Below are positions 18,901 through 26,957 of a stretch of 64,000 nucleotides of DNA, in pieces. How positions within the stretch are numbered: the stretch's first letter is position 1; each line of letters opens with the position of its first letter. Source of the DNA: Lewinellaceae bacterium (GTDB lineage Bacteria; Bacteroidota; Bacteroidia; Chitinophagales; Saprospiraceae). The position numbers and the translations under genes were made by a program. The stretch spans positions 372,001 through 436,000 of the forward strand of contig JACJYN010000003.1 of NCBI GenBank assembly GCA_020636095.1. Direction: 5' to 3'. The notes beneath the pieces were generated by a model. It was not told where the DNA came from, made no database searches, and was given only the letters and a program-made list of their open reading frames with translations.

Positions 18901-20120
18901 ACCTGCAGCTCGGGCCGGATGAAAACCTTCCTGTAGTGATCCCGGCAGACACCCTGGCCATCCGGCTGGTTGCATTGCAGGATCCTGAACACCCGTTGGC
19001 GGAAGATATCAGCCTGGTCGTTACCGGCTGTGGTTTTCCGGATTCTCTGCAATCGGGTGTTGTGGACATGTTTCCCAATTCGAGCGGCAACCCCTTCCGG
19101 GCTGTCTCCTGCCGGGAAGTAACCAGCTCATTTGACCCCAACGCCAAGGAAGCTACTCCACGGGGTATCGGCCCTGAGCACCTCATTGAGCCGGAATGGC
19201 CGCTGGATTATACCATTCATTTTCAAAATACGGGCAATGATACCGCTTTCACGGTGGTCCTCCGGGATACGTTGTCACCCTACCTCGACCTCAGCAGCCT
19301 GCGCGTACAGGGAGGCAGCCATGCTTTCCGCTGGCAGTTGCGGCCCAACCGGGAATTGGTATTCACCTTTGAAAATATCCTTTTGCCGGATAGCACCACC
19401 AACCTGGAAGGTTCGCAAGGCCATGTCAGTTATCGCATTCGCCCCTTGCCCGAGGCGGCGCCCGGCAGCCTCATCGAAAACTCGGCCGCTATTTATTTCG
19501 ATTTCAATGAACCCATCTTTACCAATACCGTGTTCCACACCATTCGCCGGCCGCAGGTGTATGCGGTGGTGGATACCACAATATGCTCCGCCGACATCTA
19601 CCTCGGCCAGCAATGGGAAGCGGATACGTCATTTGTCGAACAGATTGCTCTGATGGATTACGATAGCCTGGCCGGCCACCACCTGACGGTGTTGCCAACA
19701 TCGATGGTGCTCATCGATACGATTCTCCCGCAAGGTTCAGTGCTGGACGGAGTGTTGCTCAATGCGGACACCTCCTGGACGGTGATCGTGCCGGTTTCGG
19801 ATTACTGCGATCAATACATTACCTACCAGGTGGATGTCATTAGTGGAATAGATGAAGTGGAACATCATCTGCCTACTTTTTCCGTTCATCCAAATCCAGC
19901 CTCGAACCAGGTAGTTGTCAATTGGGAAGCCTCGCTTTTGGAGCCACAATACCTAAGCCTCTATGATGCCAGAGGGAAGCTGCTGGATCGATTTGATATA
20001 TCTGGGGGTACGCAGCAGAAATCATTCGAACTGTCTCATCTGCCATCCGGGGTATATACGCTGATGCTGACTGGTAATTTAGGTAGGGCCAACCGGCGAC
20101 TGGCCGTTCAACAGGAGTAA
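15942..20120 (+). CDS. Giant FG-GAP/VCBS repeat protein with T9SS sorting domain
   Basis: A 1392-residue exported protein with signal peptide MKKLITLCCLQFFWGLLFAQ. Residues about 40-730 hold many calcium-binding FG-GAP/VCBS blades, recognisable by repeated DxDxDGxxD motifs (DIDNDGDKD, DLDGDGDPD, DWDGDGDQD and others), predicting beta-propellers. A carboxypeptidase-regulatory-like segment follows near 740-800, then DUF11-like beta domains, then the SFDPNAKEA..YTIHFQNTGND module (about 1065-1210) common in Saprospiraceae surface proteins. The last ~80 residues (HPNPASNQVVVNW..LPSGVYTLML) are a type A T9SS sorting domain. It is probably anchored or released at the cell surface and may bind ligands or act in adhesion. 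Confidence 0.92.
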   Translation: MKKLITLCCLQFFWGLLFAQQPPAANANALVDNVSFAAGMIVDDIDNDGDKDILTRALNNVSGNRILFENTGIDGVFQPPSFFTHEKENLPLALGDFDGDGDLDLAAGLGAGLFFYENDGNNNFLPPSPPSDELADIEDILVADLDGDGDPDLVGRAANNLYWSENTDGQGLFSSPSLIAGPLPWPAAAMAAADMDQNGTLDIVLCGRPGNDDRPLLVVFQQSPSQWNFDIGQLTATALDNDVKLRLADLDGDSYPDVVLYSLQGFEHQIKIFNNLSGAAVFQEVYTQTGVYDFALGDIDLDGATDIAIQLIRSAEWLRNDGGFNWTAIDIPDDGILAPDIELADMNQDGNLDLLQFRGDLDPNDGAFYFPNLNAGEEWGPRHAIYHEITNTGGIASCDWDGDGDQDILWGDRGSNRLYWLENNNGQGAFNRNDSLASLPDGSEQLMVFDLGQDGDLDVIMSIQYDVPGPDLYLLAYLERTGTGPGALSAPVMIDTLKRKTFDVGDLDGDGDADLLAYHHLSGLAWYEQVPGGFTPHPLTSQNIAGLAQAPLAIADLDGDGHLDAMGYVGNQITWFLNLDGQGPGAQQVLTLPEPGFLAQAADLDGDGRPEMAGVYFDIPTATSYIGVVRYQPASQTFSPVEFSHTLSTGNFAILDVDQDGYPDFSTLGGTFLNLSGIGVFAPPIFPEINLTEAVMGDLTGDGAQDIIIGGFGLYWMENTAFARPALSGRLGKSDTDPCQTNETQEGIPNWLIRTESADGATSFVSTGFDGNYALSLPAPGAYQVQAVSPFPYWELCPADSTVQFPVMNSRSRVDFGAAATTECPFVTVSITTSRLRPCLPGYITIGYVNNGTAVAEDVDIEVVLQPGIMVLGTSLPWDVMTDSSLIFTIPQLGLFESGRIVLTVEPDCNTVSVGDLICTSVQTTPDSLCLPPAPLWDGSTLEATGYCQGDSIYFNLRNVGEGAMAEPRAYRLEIVNDDIIVFLIDDLQLGPDENLPVVIPADTLAIRLVALQDPEHPLAEDISLVVTGCGFPDSLQSGVVDMFPNSSGNPFRAVSCREVTSSFDPNAKEATPRGIGPEHLIEPEWPLDYTIHFQNTGNDTAFTVVLRDTLSPYLDLSSLRVQGGSHAFRWQLRPNRELVFTFENILLPDSTTNLEGSQGHVSYRIRPLPEAAPGSLIENSAAIYFDFNEPIFTNTVFHTIRRPQVYAVVDTTICSADIYLGQQWEADTSFVEQIALMDYDSLAGHHLTVLPTSMVLIDTILPQGSVLDGVLLNADTSWTVIVPVSDYCDQYITYQVDVISGIDEVEHHLPTFSVHPNPASNQVVVNWEASLLEPQYLSLYDARGKLLDRFDISGGTQQKSFELSHLPSGVYTLMLTGNLGRANRRLAVQQE

Positions 20121-20156
20121 GATACCTATAAAGAGCCAATTTATTGGCGTTATTTG

Positions 20157-20203
20157 AAAGGAGCGCCCTTGCACTACTAGCAGGAGGCGCTCTTTTGGGT
20201 TTT
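20157..20203 (+). terminator. Rho-independent-like terminator
   Basis: GAGCGCC (20161-20167) pairs with GGCGCTC (20186-20192), followed by TTTTGGGTTTT. It lies 40 nt after the T9SS protein stop and before the convergent gene at 20240. Confidence 0.6.
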
Positions 20204-20239
20204 AAAGCCTGGGCCACTTTCTCACCGCGTTAGCGTTCT

Positions 20240-21451
20240 CTAAGTCAGCAATTTATTGGTCACTACTACCCTTTGTGCTAAAACACGGGCCAGGTTTCGC
20301 CAGATGATAGAACGGTCGGCTTCTGCTTCCAGTGTATTGATAGCGGATTCGCTGAATAAGACGACTTCTGTATCGGGGCTGGCGGCTACTACCTGGGCGG
20401 TGCGTTTGGTGTGCAAGATGAAGGCAATTTCCCCGAAGATATCTCCTTCTCCGAGTAGAACCACTGTCTTGCTGCCGATCACGACTTTGAGTATTCCTTT
20501 GCGAACGAAGCCGAAAGCTTTACCTCCGTCGTTCTCCGTGATCAATACCTCGCCCTCCCGGCAGTGGATCACTATGGCATTCTTCAGAAAGGCTTCGAGC
20601 CCTTTTTCGCTAAGCCCCTCCGTGATAGTATGGTGGCTTTCGAAATCTTCCTTATTCACATAGTAGGCGGAACCAACCTGCAGGGAGCTATTTTCCCGTA
20701 CCAGTTGATAATACCACTGGCAAAGCGGTTGGTAAACTTCGAAGTCAACCCCCCTCATCAAGGGGAGGATGGGAGAGTGGATAATAGACAGATAGTCCTG
20801 GTCAGGAAGGAAGATCATAGGAATTCGGAACAGCCCTTCCGTTGTTTTGCTCAAGGGTCCGATAGGGCGCATGCCCAGCCGTTTGTAAATGGAATAATGC
20901 CCGGGGTCACAAGACATCAGCACTGCCTGGCCACCCGCTTTCAGCACTTCAATAAAGCAATGGCTGAGCAGGACTATTGCCGCCTGGGACTTCTGATGAG
21001 CCGGATGGATTGCCAGCTGTGAGAAAATAGCCAGGCTGCTCAGCCGTTCTTCGTCGAAGAGCCCAAGATGGTATTGCTCCGCCTTTCCTTGTATGGCATT
21101 CACCTCTGTTGCATCGGCCAGATGCAGGCTGGAAATTAGCTTCCCGCTACTGGTGTCCTGGCAGGCAGCCAGTTGGGAAGTCAGTTTATCCCTGCTATTT
21201 TCATCCCACAGCCCATCTACCGTTCCAGCTTCCTCAGCGAGTAGCCGGCAATCCCGTATATCCTCCTTGCTCGTGGGGAAGAAAGCCCGGTACTGTCCGA
21301 TCCAAAGATCCCATTGCACGGAAAGTGCGCCGATCAGGCTTGGCCTATCCAAAGTATTGAGTTTTTTACTTTCTTTGACAAATAAGTGCTCAAACCTGTA
21401 AAGTACAAAAAAGGAAGGAAAAGACAGCTTTGCCTTGGGTAGGATAATCAT
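20240..21451 (-). CDS. Acyltransferase-like (FeeM/GNAT) protein fused to a cyclic-nucleotide-binding domain
   Basis: Two domains are visible. The first ~200 residues resemble the GNAT-like N-acyl amino acid synthase/autoinducer-synthase fold (WIGQYRAFFPTSKEDIRDCRLLAEE, later LAIHPAHQKSQAAIVLL and YKRLGMRPIG). The last ~125 residues are a cNMP-binding domain with GEGDIFGEIAF..KRTAQVV, keeping the Glu and Arg that contact the ribose-phosphate. The frame is open to 21634, but I place the start at 21451 (MIILPKAK) because a strong hairpin at 21557-21580 lies in the upstream part; the exact start is uncertain. Family knowledge suggests an acyltransferase allosterically controlled by cAMP or cGMP; the substrate is unknown. 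Confidence 0.75.
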   Translation of the reverse strand: MIILPKAKLSFPSFFVLYRFEHLFVKESKKLNTLDRPSLIGALSVQWDLWIGQYRAFFPTSKEDIRDCRLLAEEAGTVDGLWDENSRDKLTSQLAACQDTSSGKLISSLHLADATEVNAIQGKAEQYHLGLFDEERLSSLAIFSQLAIHPAHQKSQAAIVLLSHCFIEVLKAGGQAVLMSCDPGHYSIYKRLGMRPIGPLSKTTEGLFRIPMIFLPDQDYLSIIHSPILPLMRGVDFEVYQPLCQWYYQLVRENSSLQVGSAYYVNKEDFESHHTITEGLSEKGLEAFLKNAIVIHCREGEVLITENDGGKAFGFVRKGILKVVIGSKTVVLLGEGDIFGEIAFILHTKRTAQVVAASPDTEVVLFSESAINTLEAEADRSIIWRNLARVLAQRVVVTNKLLT

Positions 21452-21556
21452 TATACCAGTGGGAGACAGGAGAGGCCAATATAGCCGGTATTGTGCTTCT
21501 GCAGACGGTTGAAATATTGAAACTAACCGTGTGACAACACTATTGGGCAAAAAGAA

Positions 21557-21580
21557 AGGGTAGAAGTTGCCTTCTACCCT
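21557..21580 (-). terminator. Minus-strand terminator-like hairpin
   Basis: On the minus strand AGGGTAGAAG, GCAA loop, CTTCTACCCT forms a perfect 10-bp stem followed by TTCTTTTT. It would end a transcript arriving from 21.9-21.6 kb, and it lies inside the longest frame of the acyltransferase gene, implying that the coding start is downstream. Confidence 0.65.
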
Positions 21581-21599
21581 AGTAAGTGAGATTGGACTG

Positions 21600-21930
21600 G
21601 CCCTTACCCCCCAGAAATGAACCAGCCCGCTCACTCCTCCGGAACCCCGAGGGGCTCCTGATTCTGATTTTTTAACCTATTGCGCGAGCAACGCGCCGAC
21701 TACCCCCCAGTGCCAGCGTCGTTGCTCACAACAATAGATCGTCAGGAGCAAAAATGCTCCGTATCTTAGAAATACACTTTTAAAGGATAGGCGCTGGCCG
21801 GCCGGCTTTCCGAAGGAAACGGCGGCTGAAGGCTGAAGTAAGCCTTGCTCTTACGAAGCACGAATGATCATCGCATTTCGAAAAGGGGCATACGTTATTT
21901 CAGCGTACCCGAAAGTGTATCAATCTCTGG
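21600..21930 (-). ncRNA. Candidate structured non-coding RNA region (unassigned)
   Basis: This 330-nt part of the 751-nt gene-free stretch before htpG has no convincing protein but many short strong hairpins: GGAGCA/TGCTCC (21745-21760), GCGCG/CGCGC (about 21682-21696), GGAGCCCC-type stem near 21640-21658, and a GGCTTTCC/GGAAACGGC stem near 21803-21823. GAGCAAC (about 21686) can also pair with GTTGCTC (21721-21727). With the minus-strand terminator at 21557 it could be a stable RNA. I looked for marks of tmRNA, RNase P RNA and SRP RNA and found none. Strand and boundaries are tentative. Confidence 0.35.
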
Positions 21931-22202
21931 TCAAGAGTTTGGTATGTAGATAGGAATCTAGAAAGATGTGTTCTTTACCTCTTTGTAAGCTCTATGAAGT
22001 GTGGAACGGAACAATTGGTAGCTTGTTTCGTTTCTGACTGCAAAATAAATATTTATTTAAAAATATTCAACAAGCCATCGAAAAAACTAACACTTTCGGA
22101 CGTTCGTGGGGCTTGCAGGTGTCAATTTGGCAGTTTTCTTTCCATGGCATACAGTTTGATGTCCATTCCAATGTCATTATGACTAACCAAATCTTCAAGG
22201 CT

Positions 22203-24068
22203 ATGCAAAAAGGTAACATATCTGTTCAAACGGAGAACATATTTCCAATCATCAAAAAATTCCTCTATTCTGATCACGAGATATTCCTGCGGGAGCTCAT
22301 CTCGAACGCCGTTGACGCCACCACAAAACTAAAAGCGCTGGTGAGCCGGGGAGAAGTGAAGGGCGATATCGGAGACACCACCATTGAGGTCATCATCGAG
22401 GAAGAGAACAAGCGGCTCATTATCCGGGACAAGGGAATCGGGATGACGGAGGAGGAAGTAAAAAAATACCTCAATCAGGTCGCTTTTTCCAGCGCCCAGG
22501 AGTTTTTAGAGAAATACAAAGAGGAATCCGCTATTATCGGGAATTTCGGCCTGGGTTTTTATTCTTCGTTCATGGTTGCCGATAAAGTGGAGGTTGTTAC
22601 CCGATCCTATCAGGAAGGAGCTAAAGGGGTAACCTGGGTTTGTGAAGGAGATCCCGAATACACCCTTGCCGAAAACGATAAAGAAGCGCGCGGGACGGAT
22701 GTGATCCTGTATATTAATGAGGAGAATAAAGAGTTCCTGCAAAAGCACCGCATTGAGCAGCTGTTGGGTAAGTACTGCAAATTCCTCCCCGTACCTATTA
22801 AGTTTGGAACGAAAACCGAGCAGGTTACCGAAGGGGAAGGCGAAGAAGCAAAAGAGAAGGAAGTAGAGGTTGATAACATTATCAACAACACCAACCCTGC
22901 CTGGGCCAAACAGCCGACTGACCTAACCGATGCAGACTATCAGGCTTTCTATCAGGAGCTCTACCCTTTCAGTGCGCCGCCCTTGTTCTGGATACACCTT
23001 AATATAGACTTTCCATTTCACCTCGGCGGCATACTGTACTTCCCCAAGCTGAACAACAACTTCGAATTACAGAAAAATAAGATACAGCTTTACAGCAACC
23101 AGGTCTATGTAACCGACGATGTAAAGGAAATCGTACCGGAGTTCCTGACCCTACTGCACGGAGTGATCGATTCCCCCGACATTCCCCTTAATGTTTCCCG
23201 CAGTTATCTGCAAGCCGATTCCAACGTCCGCAAGATCACCGGCTACATTACAAAGAAAGTGGCGGATAAGCTCAGCGAACTGTATAAGAAGGACAAAGAA
23301 GGGTACGATGCCAAATGGAAAGATATTGGCGTTTTTGTTAAGTACGGCCTTATTTCCGATGAGAAATTTTACGAGCGGGCATTGCCCATTACGCTTTTTA
23401 AAAATGTAGATGGGGAGCACTTCACCATTGAGGATTACAAAGAAAAAGTGAAGGCCAACCAGACGGATAAATATGATAAAGTAGTGCTGTTGTATACCAA
23501 TAGCCCGGATAGCCACGATAGCTTTATCCAGTCGGCCAAGGCAGAGGGGTACGATATTTTGCTGATGGACAATGTGATCGACAATCACTTCATGCAGCAA
23601 CTGGAGTACAAGATGCAGAACATCACCTTCGTACGGGTGGATTCCGATACCGTAGACAACCTGGTACAGAAAGATGAGAAAAAGGAATCAGTCCTGAATG
23701 AAGAGCAGCAAAATACAGTGAAGGCGGTCTTTGAGAAAGCCGTGACAGAAGAAGGAGGCAGTGTGATGCTGAAAGCACTCTCTCCGGAAAGCCAGCCGGT
23801 AACCATCACCCGCCCGGAATTTCTGCGGCGGATGAAAGAAATGCAGGCCATGCAGGGCAACCAGTTTGGTGACTTCCCCGACTCCTTCAACGTGGTGGTC
23901 AACAGCAACCACCCTCTGGTGGCGGGCAAAATATTAGATGAGAAGGATGAAAACGCCAGAACGGAAATTGCCGGGTACCTTTACAAGCTCGCCTTGCTCG
24001 ACCAGGGCATGTTGAAAGGGAGCAGCCTTACTGCGTTTATAAATAAGAGCCTGGACTTTCTCAAGTAA
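22203..24068 (+). CDS. htpG: Molecular chaperone HtpG (Hsp90)
   Basis: An ATP-dependent cytosolic chaperone of 621 residues. The start at 22203 (MQKGNISVQTENIF) matches the usual beginning of Bacteroidota HtpG; the frame extends 30 codons upstream with no homology. The N-terminal GHKL ATPase domain shows RELISNAVDA (Mg/ATP Asn), IRDKGIGMT, and GNFGLGFYSSFMV. The middle domain contains the conserved NVSRSYLQ catalytic-loop motif with its arginine. The C-terminal dimerisation domain is complete, ending with LDFLK, and lacks the eukaryotic MEEVD tail as expected. It is a single-gene unit ending at a strong terminator. Confidence 0.96.
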   Translation: MQKGNISVQTENIFPIIKKFLYSDHEIFLRELISNAVDATTKLKALVSRGEVKGDIGDTTIEVIIEEENKRLIIRDKGIGMTEEEVKKYLNQVAFSSAQEFLEKYKEESAIIGNFGLGFYSSFMVADKVEVVTRSYQEGAKGVTWVCEGDPEYTLAENDKEARGTDVILYINEENKEFLQKHRIEQLLGKYCKFLPVPIKFGTKTEQVTEGEGEEAKEKEVEVDNIINNTNPAWAKQPTDLTDADYQAFYQELYPFSAPPLFWIHLNIDFPFHLGGILYFPKLNNNFELQKNKIQLYSNQVYVTDDVKEIVPEFLTLLHGVIDSPDIPLNVSRSYLQADSNVRKITGYITKKVADKLSELYKKDKEGYDAKWKDIGVFVKYGLISDEKFYERALPITLFKNVDGEHFTIEDYKEKVKANQTDKYDKVVLLYTNSPDSHDSFIQSAKAEGYDILLMDNVIDNHFMQQLEYKMQNITFVRVDSDTVDNLVQKDEKKESVLNEEQQNTVKAVFEKAVTEEGGSVMLKALSPESQPVTITRPEFLRRMKEMQAMQGNQFGDFPDSFNVVVNSNHPLVAGKILDEKDENARTEIAGYLYKLALLDQGMLKGSSLTAFINKSLDFLK

Positions 24069-24096
24069 ATGTACAGGCATTCGGTTCATTATAATG

Positions 24097-24131
24097 CGGG
24101 GTGGAAGCAACGGGCTTCCACCCCGTATTTA
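24097..24131. terminator. Bidirectional terminator between htpG and the anti-sigma gene
   Basis: CGGGGTGGAAGC (24097-24108) and its perfect complement (24114-24125) enclose a 5-nt loop, followed by TATTTATTTTA. It sits between two convergent stop codons. Confidence 0.75.
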
Positions 24132-24887
24132 TTTTATCTTTTCCAGTATCTCCCCCGCCTTTTTCTGAAAGGCTGATGCGGGAGTTGCTTGTACGTTCTC
24201 CAGATATTGGCGGGCTCGTGGCAACTGCCCCTGCTGGAGGTAGGCTAAGGCCAGGTACCAGGACACCTCGCTTCGAAGCGCTTCCTCCCCGGCTTCTATC
24301 TGGAGCAGATACTGCTCTGCTCGCTCTGCCTGTCCGGCATGCAAGCAAGCATTGGCGGCCAGTAGGAGCGCTTTGTCGTCATCGGGTTTGCCCTCGAGGT
24401 AATTGGTGAAATGGGGCAGGCTTAAGTCAAAGAATCCGGTATTGTAATAGCCAAGCGCTTGTTTCAACTCCTCAGGCATAGGGTTGGGTTCAGCGCCGGA
24501 ACTCCGATAAGTGATGTAATTATTGGGAGCGGGCTCAAAATAGGCGGCAAAGAGCCGTTCCGGTTGGGAAGCGCTCCAGTAGCGGAAGGCGGCATAGCTC
24601 GCGATGAGGATCAGTAGGACGGCGGCAGCGCGGTTGATCCAGGCCAGGCGGCGGCGTGACGGGCCTTTAGCAGCCGCCGCTACTTTAGCCTCAACCTCCT
24701 GGATGTCTTCTTCCGCTGAACCGAAGTCCTGATTATGGGCATACCCCTCCACTGCCGCCGAACACAGCTCGCAGTCGAGCAGGTGGTTTTCCACATCATA
24801 GCGTTGTTCATCACTGAGTTCGTCGTTCAGGTACTGCATCACTTCCCGCTGAGTGAGGCAGCTACGTTTTTCAAAGATGGAATTCAT
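24129..24887 (-). CDS. Membrane anti-sigma factor-like protein with periplasmic TPR region
   Basis: A 252-residue protein. The cytosolic N-terminus holds a zinc-finger anti-sigma motif H35-x3-C39-x2-C42 (VENHLLDCELC). One membrane segment follows at about 82-102 (AWINRAAAVLLILIASYAA). The C-terminal 130 residues are TPR-like helices (ALGYYNTGFFDLSLPHFTNYL, ALLLAANACLHAGQAERAEQYL) and would lie in the periplasm. Such proteins hold an ECF sigma factor at the membrane until an envelope signal arrives. It starts 8 nt after the stop of the sigma gene, so they form an operon. Confidence 0.85.
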   Translation of the reverse strand: MNSIFEKRSCLTQREVMQYLNDELSDEQRYDVENHLLDCELCSAAVEGYAHNQDFGSAEEDIQEVEAKVAAAAKGPSRRRLAWINRAAAVLLILIASYAAFRYWSASQPERLFAAYFEPAPNNYITYRSSGAEPNPMPEELKQALGYYNTGFFDLSLPHFTNYLEGKPDDDKALLLAANACLHAGQAERAEQYLLQIEAGEEALRSEVSWYLALAYLQQGQLPRARQYLENVQATPASAFQKKAGEILEKIK

Positions 24888-24895
24888 ACTCCTGA

Positions 24896-25519
24896 TTATT
24901 GGCTCTTATTAAACTTCTGGCCAAGGATGACGCCCAACCGCCGTTTTCCGTTCTGAAGATAACTCTTTACCTGCTTAACCGTATAGCCGGTCGTACTTGC
25001 AATATCCTTATAGCTCTTCTTCTCGAAGAAAAAGAGGTGGATGCAAGTGCGCTGGCTTTCTTCCAGTTCGGAGATAGCTTCTTGCAGAATGTGATGGGTG
25101 TCTGGTTCGTTCGTTCTCTTATGGTATAGACGCAGAAAGCCCTCATTTTCCATAACTTTGGAGTCACTTTTTTCAAAATTCCCCCATTCTTCCTGGTGGC
25201 GGCTGTTCCGCTGTTCCTCCCTAAGGTTAGAAATACATTTATTTTTGGCAGTGGAATAGAGCCATTTATTAAAGTACTGAATCTCGGTATCTCTGGCTTG
25301 AATGACAATTTGTTCGAAGACCGCCATCACGGCGTCCCGGCAATCTTCCCGGCCTTTCAAGTACTGGCGGCAAACGCCATAGACCAGGTGCACGTATCGG
25401 TTGAATAACTCTGCGGCCAACTCCCGGTTGCCGGTTTGTCGGTAAGCCTGAAGCAGCTCTTCATCCGATGCTTGCTTCCAGCGTTCTTCCTGAGTAGGCA
25501 GGCGCAGAAACTTTTTCAT
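24896..25519 (-). CDS. ECF-type RNA polymerase sigma factor
   Basis: A 207-residue sigma-70 family member. Region 2 spans about 28-100 (ELFNRYVHLVYGVCRQYL, then FNKWLYSTAKNKCISNLRE, the -10 recognition and core-binding parts). Region 4 (about 145-198) has the helix-turn-helix KSYKDIASTTGYTVKQVKSYLQNGKRRL. The absence of regions 1 and 3 defines the ECF group. It is cotranscribed with the anti-sigma gene downstream, and probably with the DUF4837 lipoprotein gene that ends 30 nt upstream. The regulon is unknown; these pairs often autoregulate. Confidence 0.92.
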   Translation of the reverse strand: MKKFLRLPTQEERWKQASDEELLQAYRQTGNRELAAELFNRYVHLVYGVCRQYLKGREDCRDAVMAVFEQIVIQARDTEIQYFNKWLYSTAKNKCISNLREEQRNSRHQEEWGNFEKSDSKVMENEGFLRLYHKRTNEPDTHHILQEAISELEESQRTCIHLFFFEKKSYKDIASTTGYTVKQVKSYLQNGKRRLGVILGQKFNKSQ

Positions 25520-25549
25520 GTGAGCGCAACCGTTACTTATTTGAACCGC

Positions 25550-26629
25550 TTAAAATTTTATTGTCTTGATGATGTGCTCAATATATTGCATTAAATTTCT
25601 TTTATCCTCTCCCGGGGCGTGCAGAAAGCCATCCACAAAGAGCAATTCATTGGTATTGGGGTTGAGGATGAGATAGCTTACAAACGCCCCTCCCATGTAA
25701 TCGTCGACAATTTCCCAGATGCCCCTTGCTTCCAGGGTATAGTAGCCGTTAATTTTTGTGACATTGGTCAGTATCGGGAGGTCAATACCGTTGCTCTGCA
25801 TGTAGGTGCCGGGAAGCGTTGACGAAATATATTGCTTCCCGATGGAGTCTCTAATTGCGATAATATTTTCCTTGCTGAGCTGAGACCGGTCGGTATAGGG
25901 AATCTTTTTCAGGATAATATTGCTGCTGGTTTCGTCGGTTTCCCTCCGCAGCCAGATGATCTCATTATCATTAATGGCCTGGAAATAATCACCGGGAAGG
26001 CGTATCGAAACATTCAAATCTTGCTTGATCTCTTCTTCCAGTCTTTTGTTTTCGCCACTGAGGTAAACATAAGCGTTTATTTTATTCTCGTCGTGTTCAT
26101 TGACGCGTTTTCGGACCGCCGGGAAATTTTCCTTCAGGATAGCTATCAGCTCGTCTTCAGAGTAGCCAAACTCGTAAATCAAAAGCTGCCCCTTGCCCCA
26201 TTTATTACGGCCAAGGGTGCTGTTGTAGGCTTTATCTTCTTTTGCTTTTCTGGCATTTTCTTCGCCGATATCGTTGATGATCATCTTAGTAGTGGGAGAG
26301 TTGCCATCCTTGAGGTTACCCACGATCATGTAGGTGCGCAGCTCTTTGCGTAAAGGATCCTTTTTGAGGTCTTCCGGGGTGAAATGCCGCAAGTCAAAGA
26401 TAGGTTCAGGCTGGGGTAGCAAAGGATAGGCGGAAGAGTAATAATACCGAAGTGTGTCTCCAACGGCGCCATCCCACATATCCGCATCCATGATGACGAC
26501 GATCTCGTTTAAGTTGCCAAAAGCGGTTGGAACGGGGCTGAGGCCCCGCCGGGCACTTTCCGTACAACTCTGCAACGAGAACGCCACAAGGGCCGCTGCA
26601 AAAATTATAGCTTGAACAGTTTTTTTCAT
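25550..26629 (-). CDS. DUF4837 family lipoprotein
   Basis: A 359-residue lipoprotein. The start at 26629 (MKKTVQAIIF) is chosen because it begins a lipoprotein signal with the lipobox LQSC near residue 22; the frame extends 17 codons further without support. After the signal, the sequence (GNLNEIVVIMDADMWDGAVGDTLR..) is typical of DUF4837, a Bacteroidota family of unknown function found in the cell envelope. It may form a unit with the downstream sigma/anti-sigma pair. I see no catalytic motif. Confidence 0.85.
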   Translation of the reverse strand: MKKTVQAIIFAAALVAFSLQSCTESARRGLSPVPTAFGNLNEIVVIMDADMWDGAVGDTLRYYYSSAYPLLPQPEPIFDLRHFTPEDLKKDPLRKELRTYMIVGNLKDGNSPTTKMIINDIGEENARKAKEDKAYNSTLGRNKWGKGQLLIYEFGYSEDELIAILKENFPAVRKRVNEHDENKINAYVYLSGENKRLEEEIKQDLNVSIRLPGDYFQAINDNEIIWLRRETDETSSNIILKKIPYTDRSQLSKENIIAIRDSIGKQYISSTLPGTYMQSNGIDLPILTNVTKINGYYTLEARGIWEIVDDYMGGAFVSYLILNPNTNELLFVDGFLHAPGEDKRNLMQYIEHIIKTIKF

Positions 26630-26957
26630 TGGGAATATTGATTTTTGATCTGATGCTAAAGTTAATGCTTTACGATGCAATCACCTGAAATAGCCGGGGG
26701 AAAGTGTAAAGCACTTAGGAACGATGTGTCAAAACAGCCATTTTCATAGAACCCGGATAGGAGGTGTGGACTGATCTGTTTTCCTTAGAACAGATGCAGT
26801 GAGAGAACGTTTTGGCGTGAAATGTAAAACTTTTGTTCGGGAGGCATTGGATAGGAAAGCCGGATACCGGCTCAACAAAAGTTGGGAAAACAGGATAGCC
26901 CGCTCGGGCTCCATGCAGAAACCTGAGCAGGCTCTATATTTTAAGGTGGAAAATTTT
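26630..26957. other. Gene-free stretch with two small hairpins
   Basis: No supported gene lies here. Two structures are visible: a nested hairpin at 26828-26883 (AACTTTTGTT/AACAAAAGTT outside, AGCCGG/CCGGCT inside) and AGCCCGCTCGGGCT at 26897-26910. They lie downstream of the PH-like protein gene on the minus strand and may terminate it. Confidence 0.5.

Noticed and set aside
21600..21930. tmRNA, RNase P RNA or SRP RNA
   Set aside because: None of the conserved motifs (3' tRNA-like end of tmRNA, GGAAAGTCCGG-like block of RNase P, GGAAGGAAGCA-type loop of SRP RNA) could be found.
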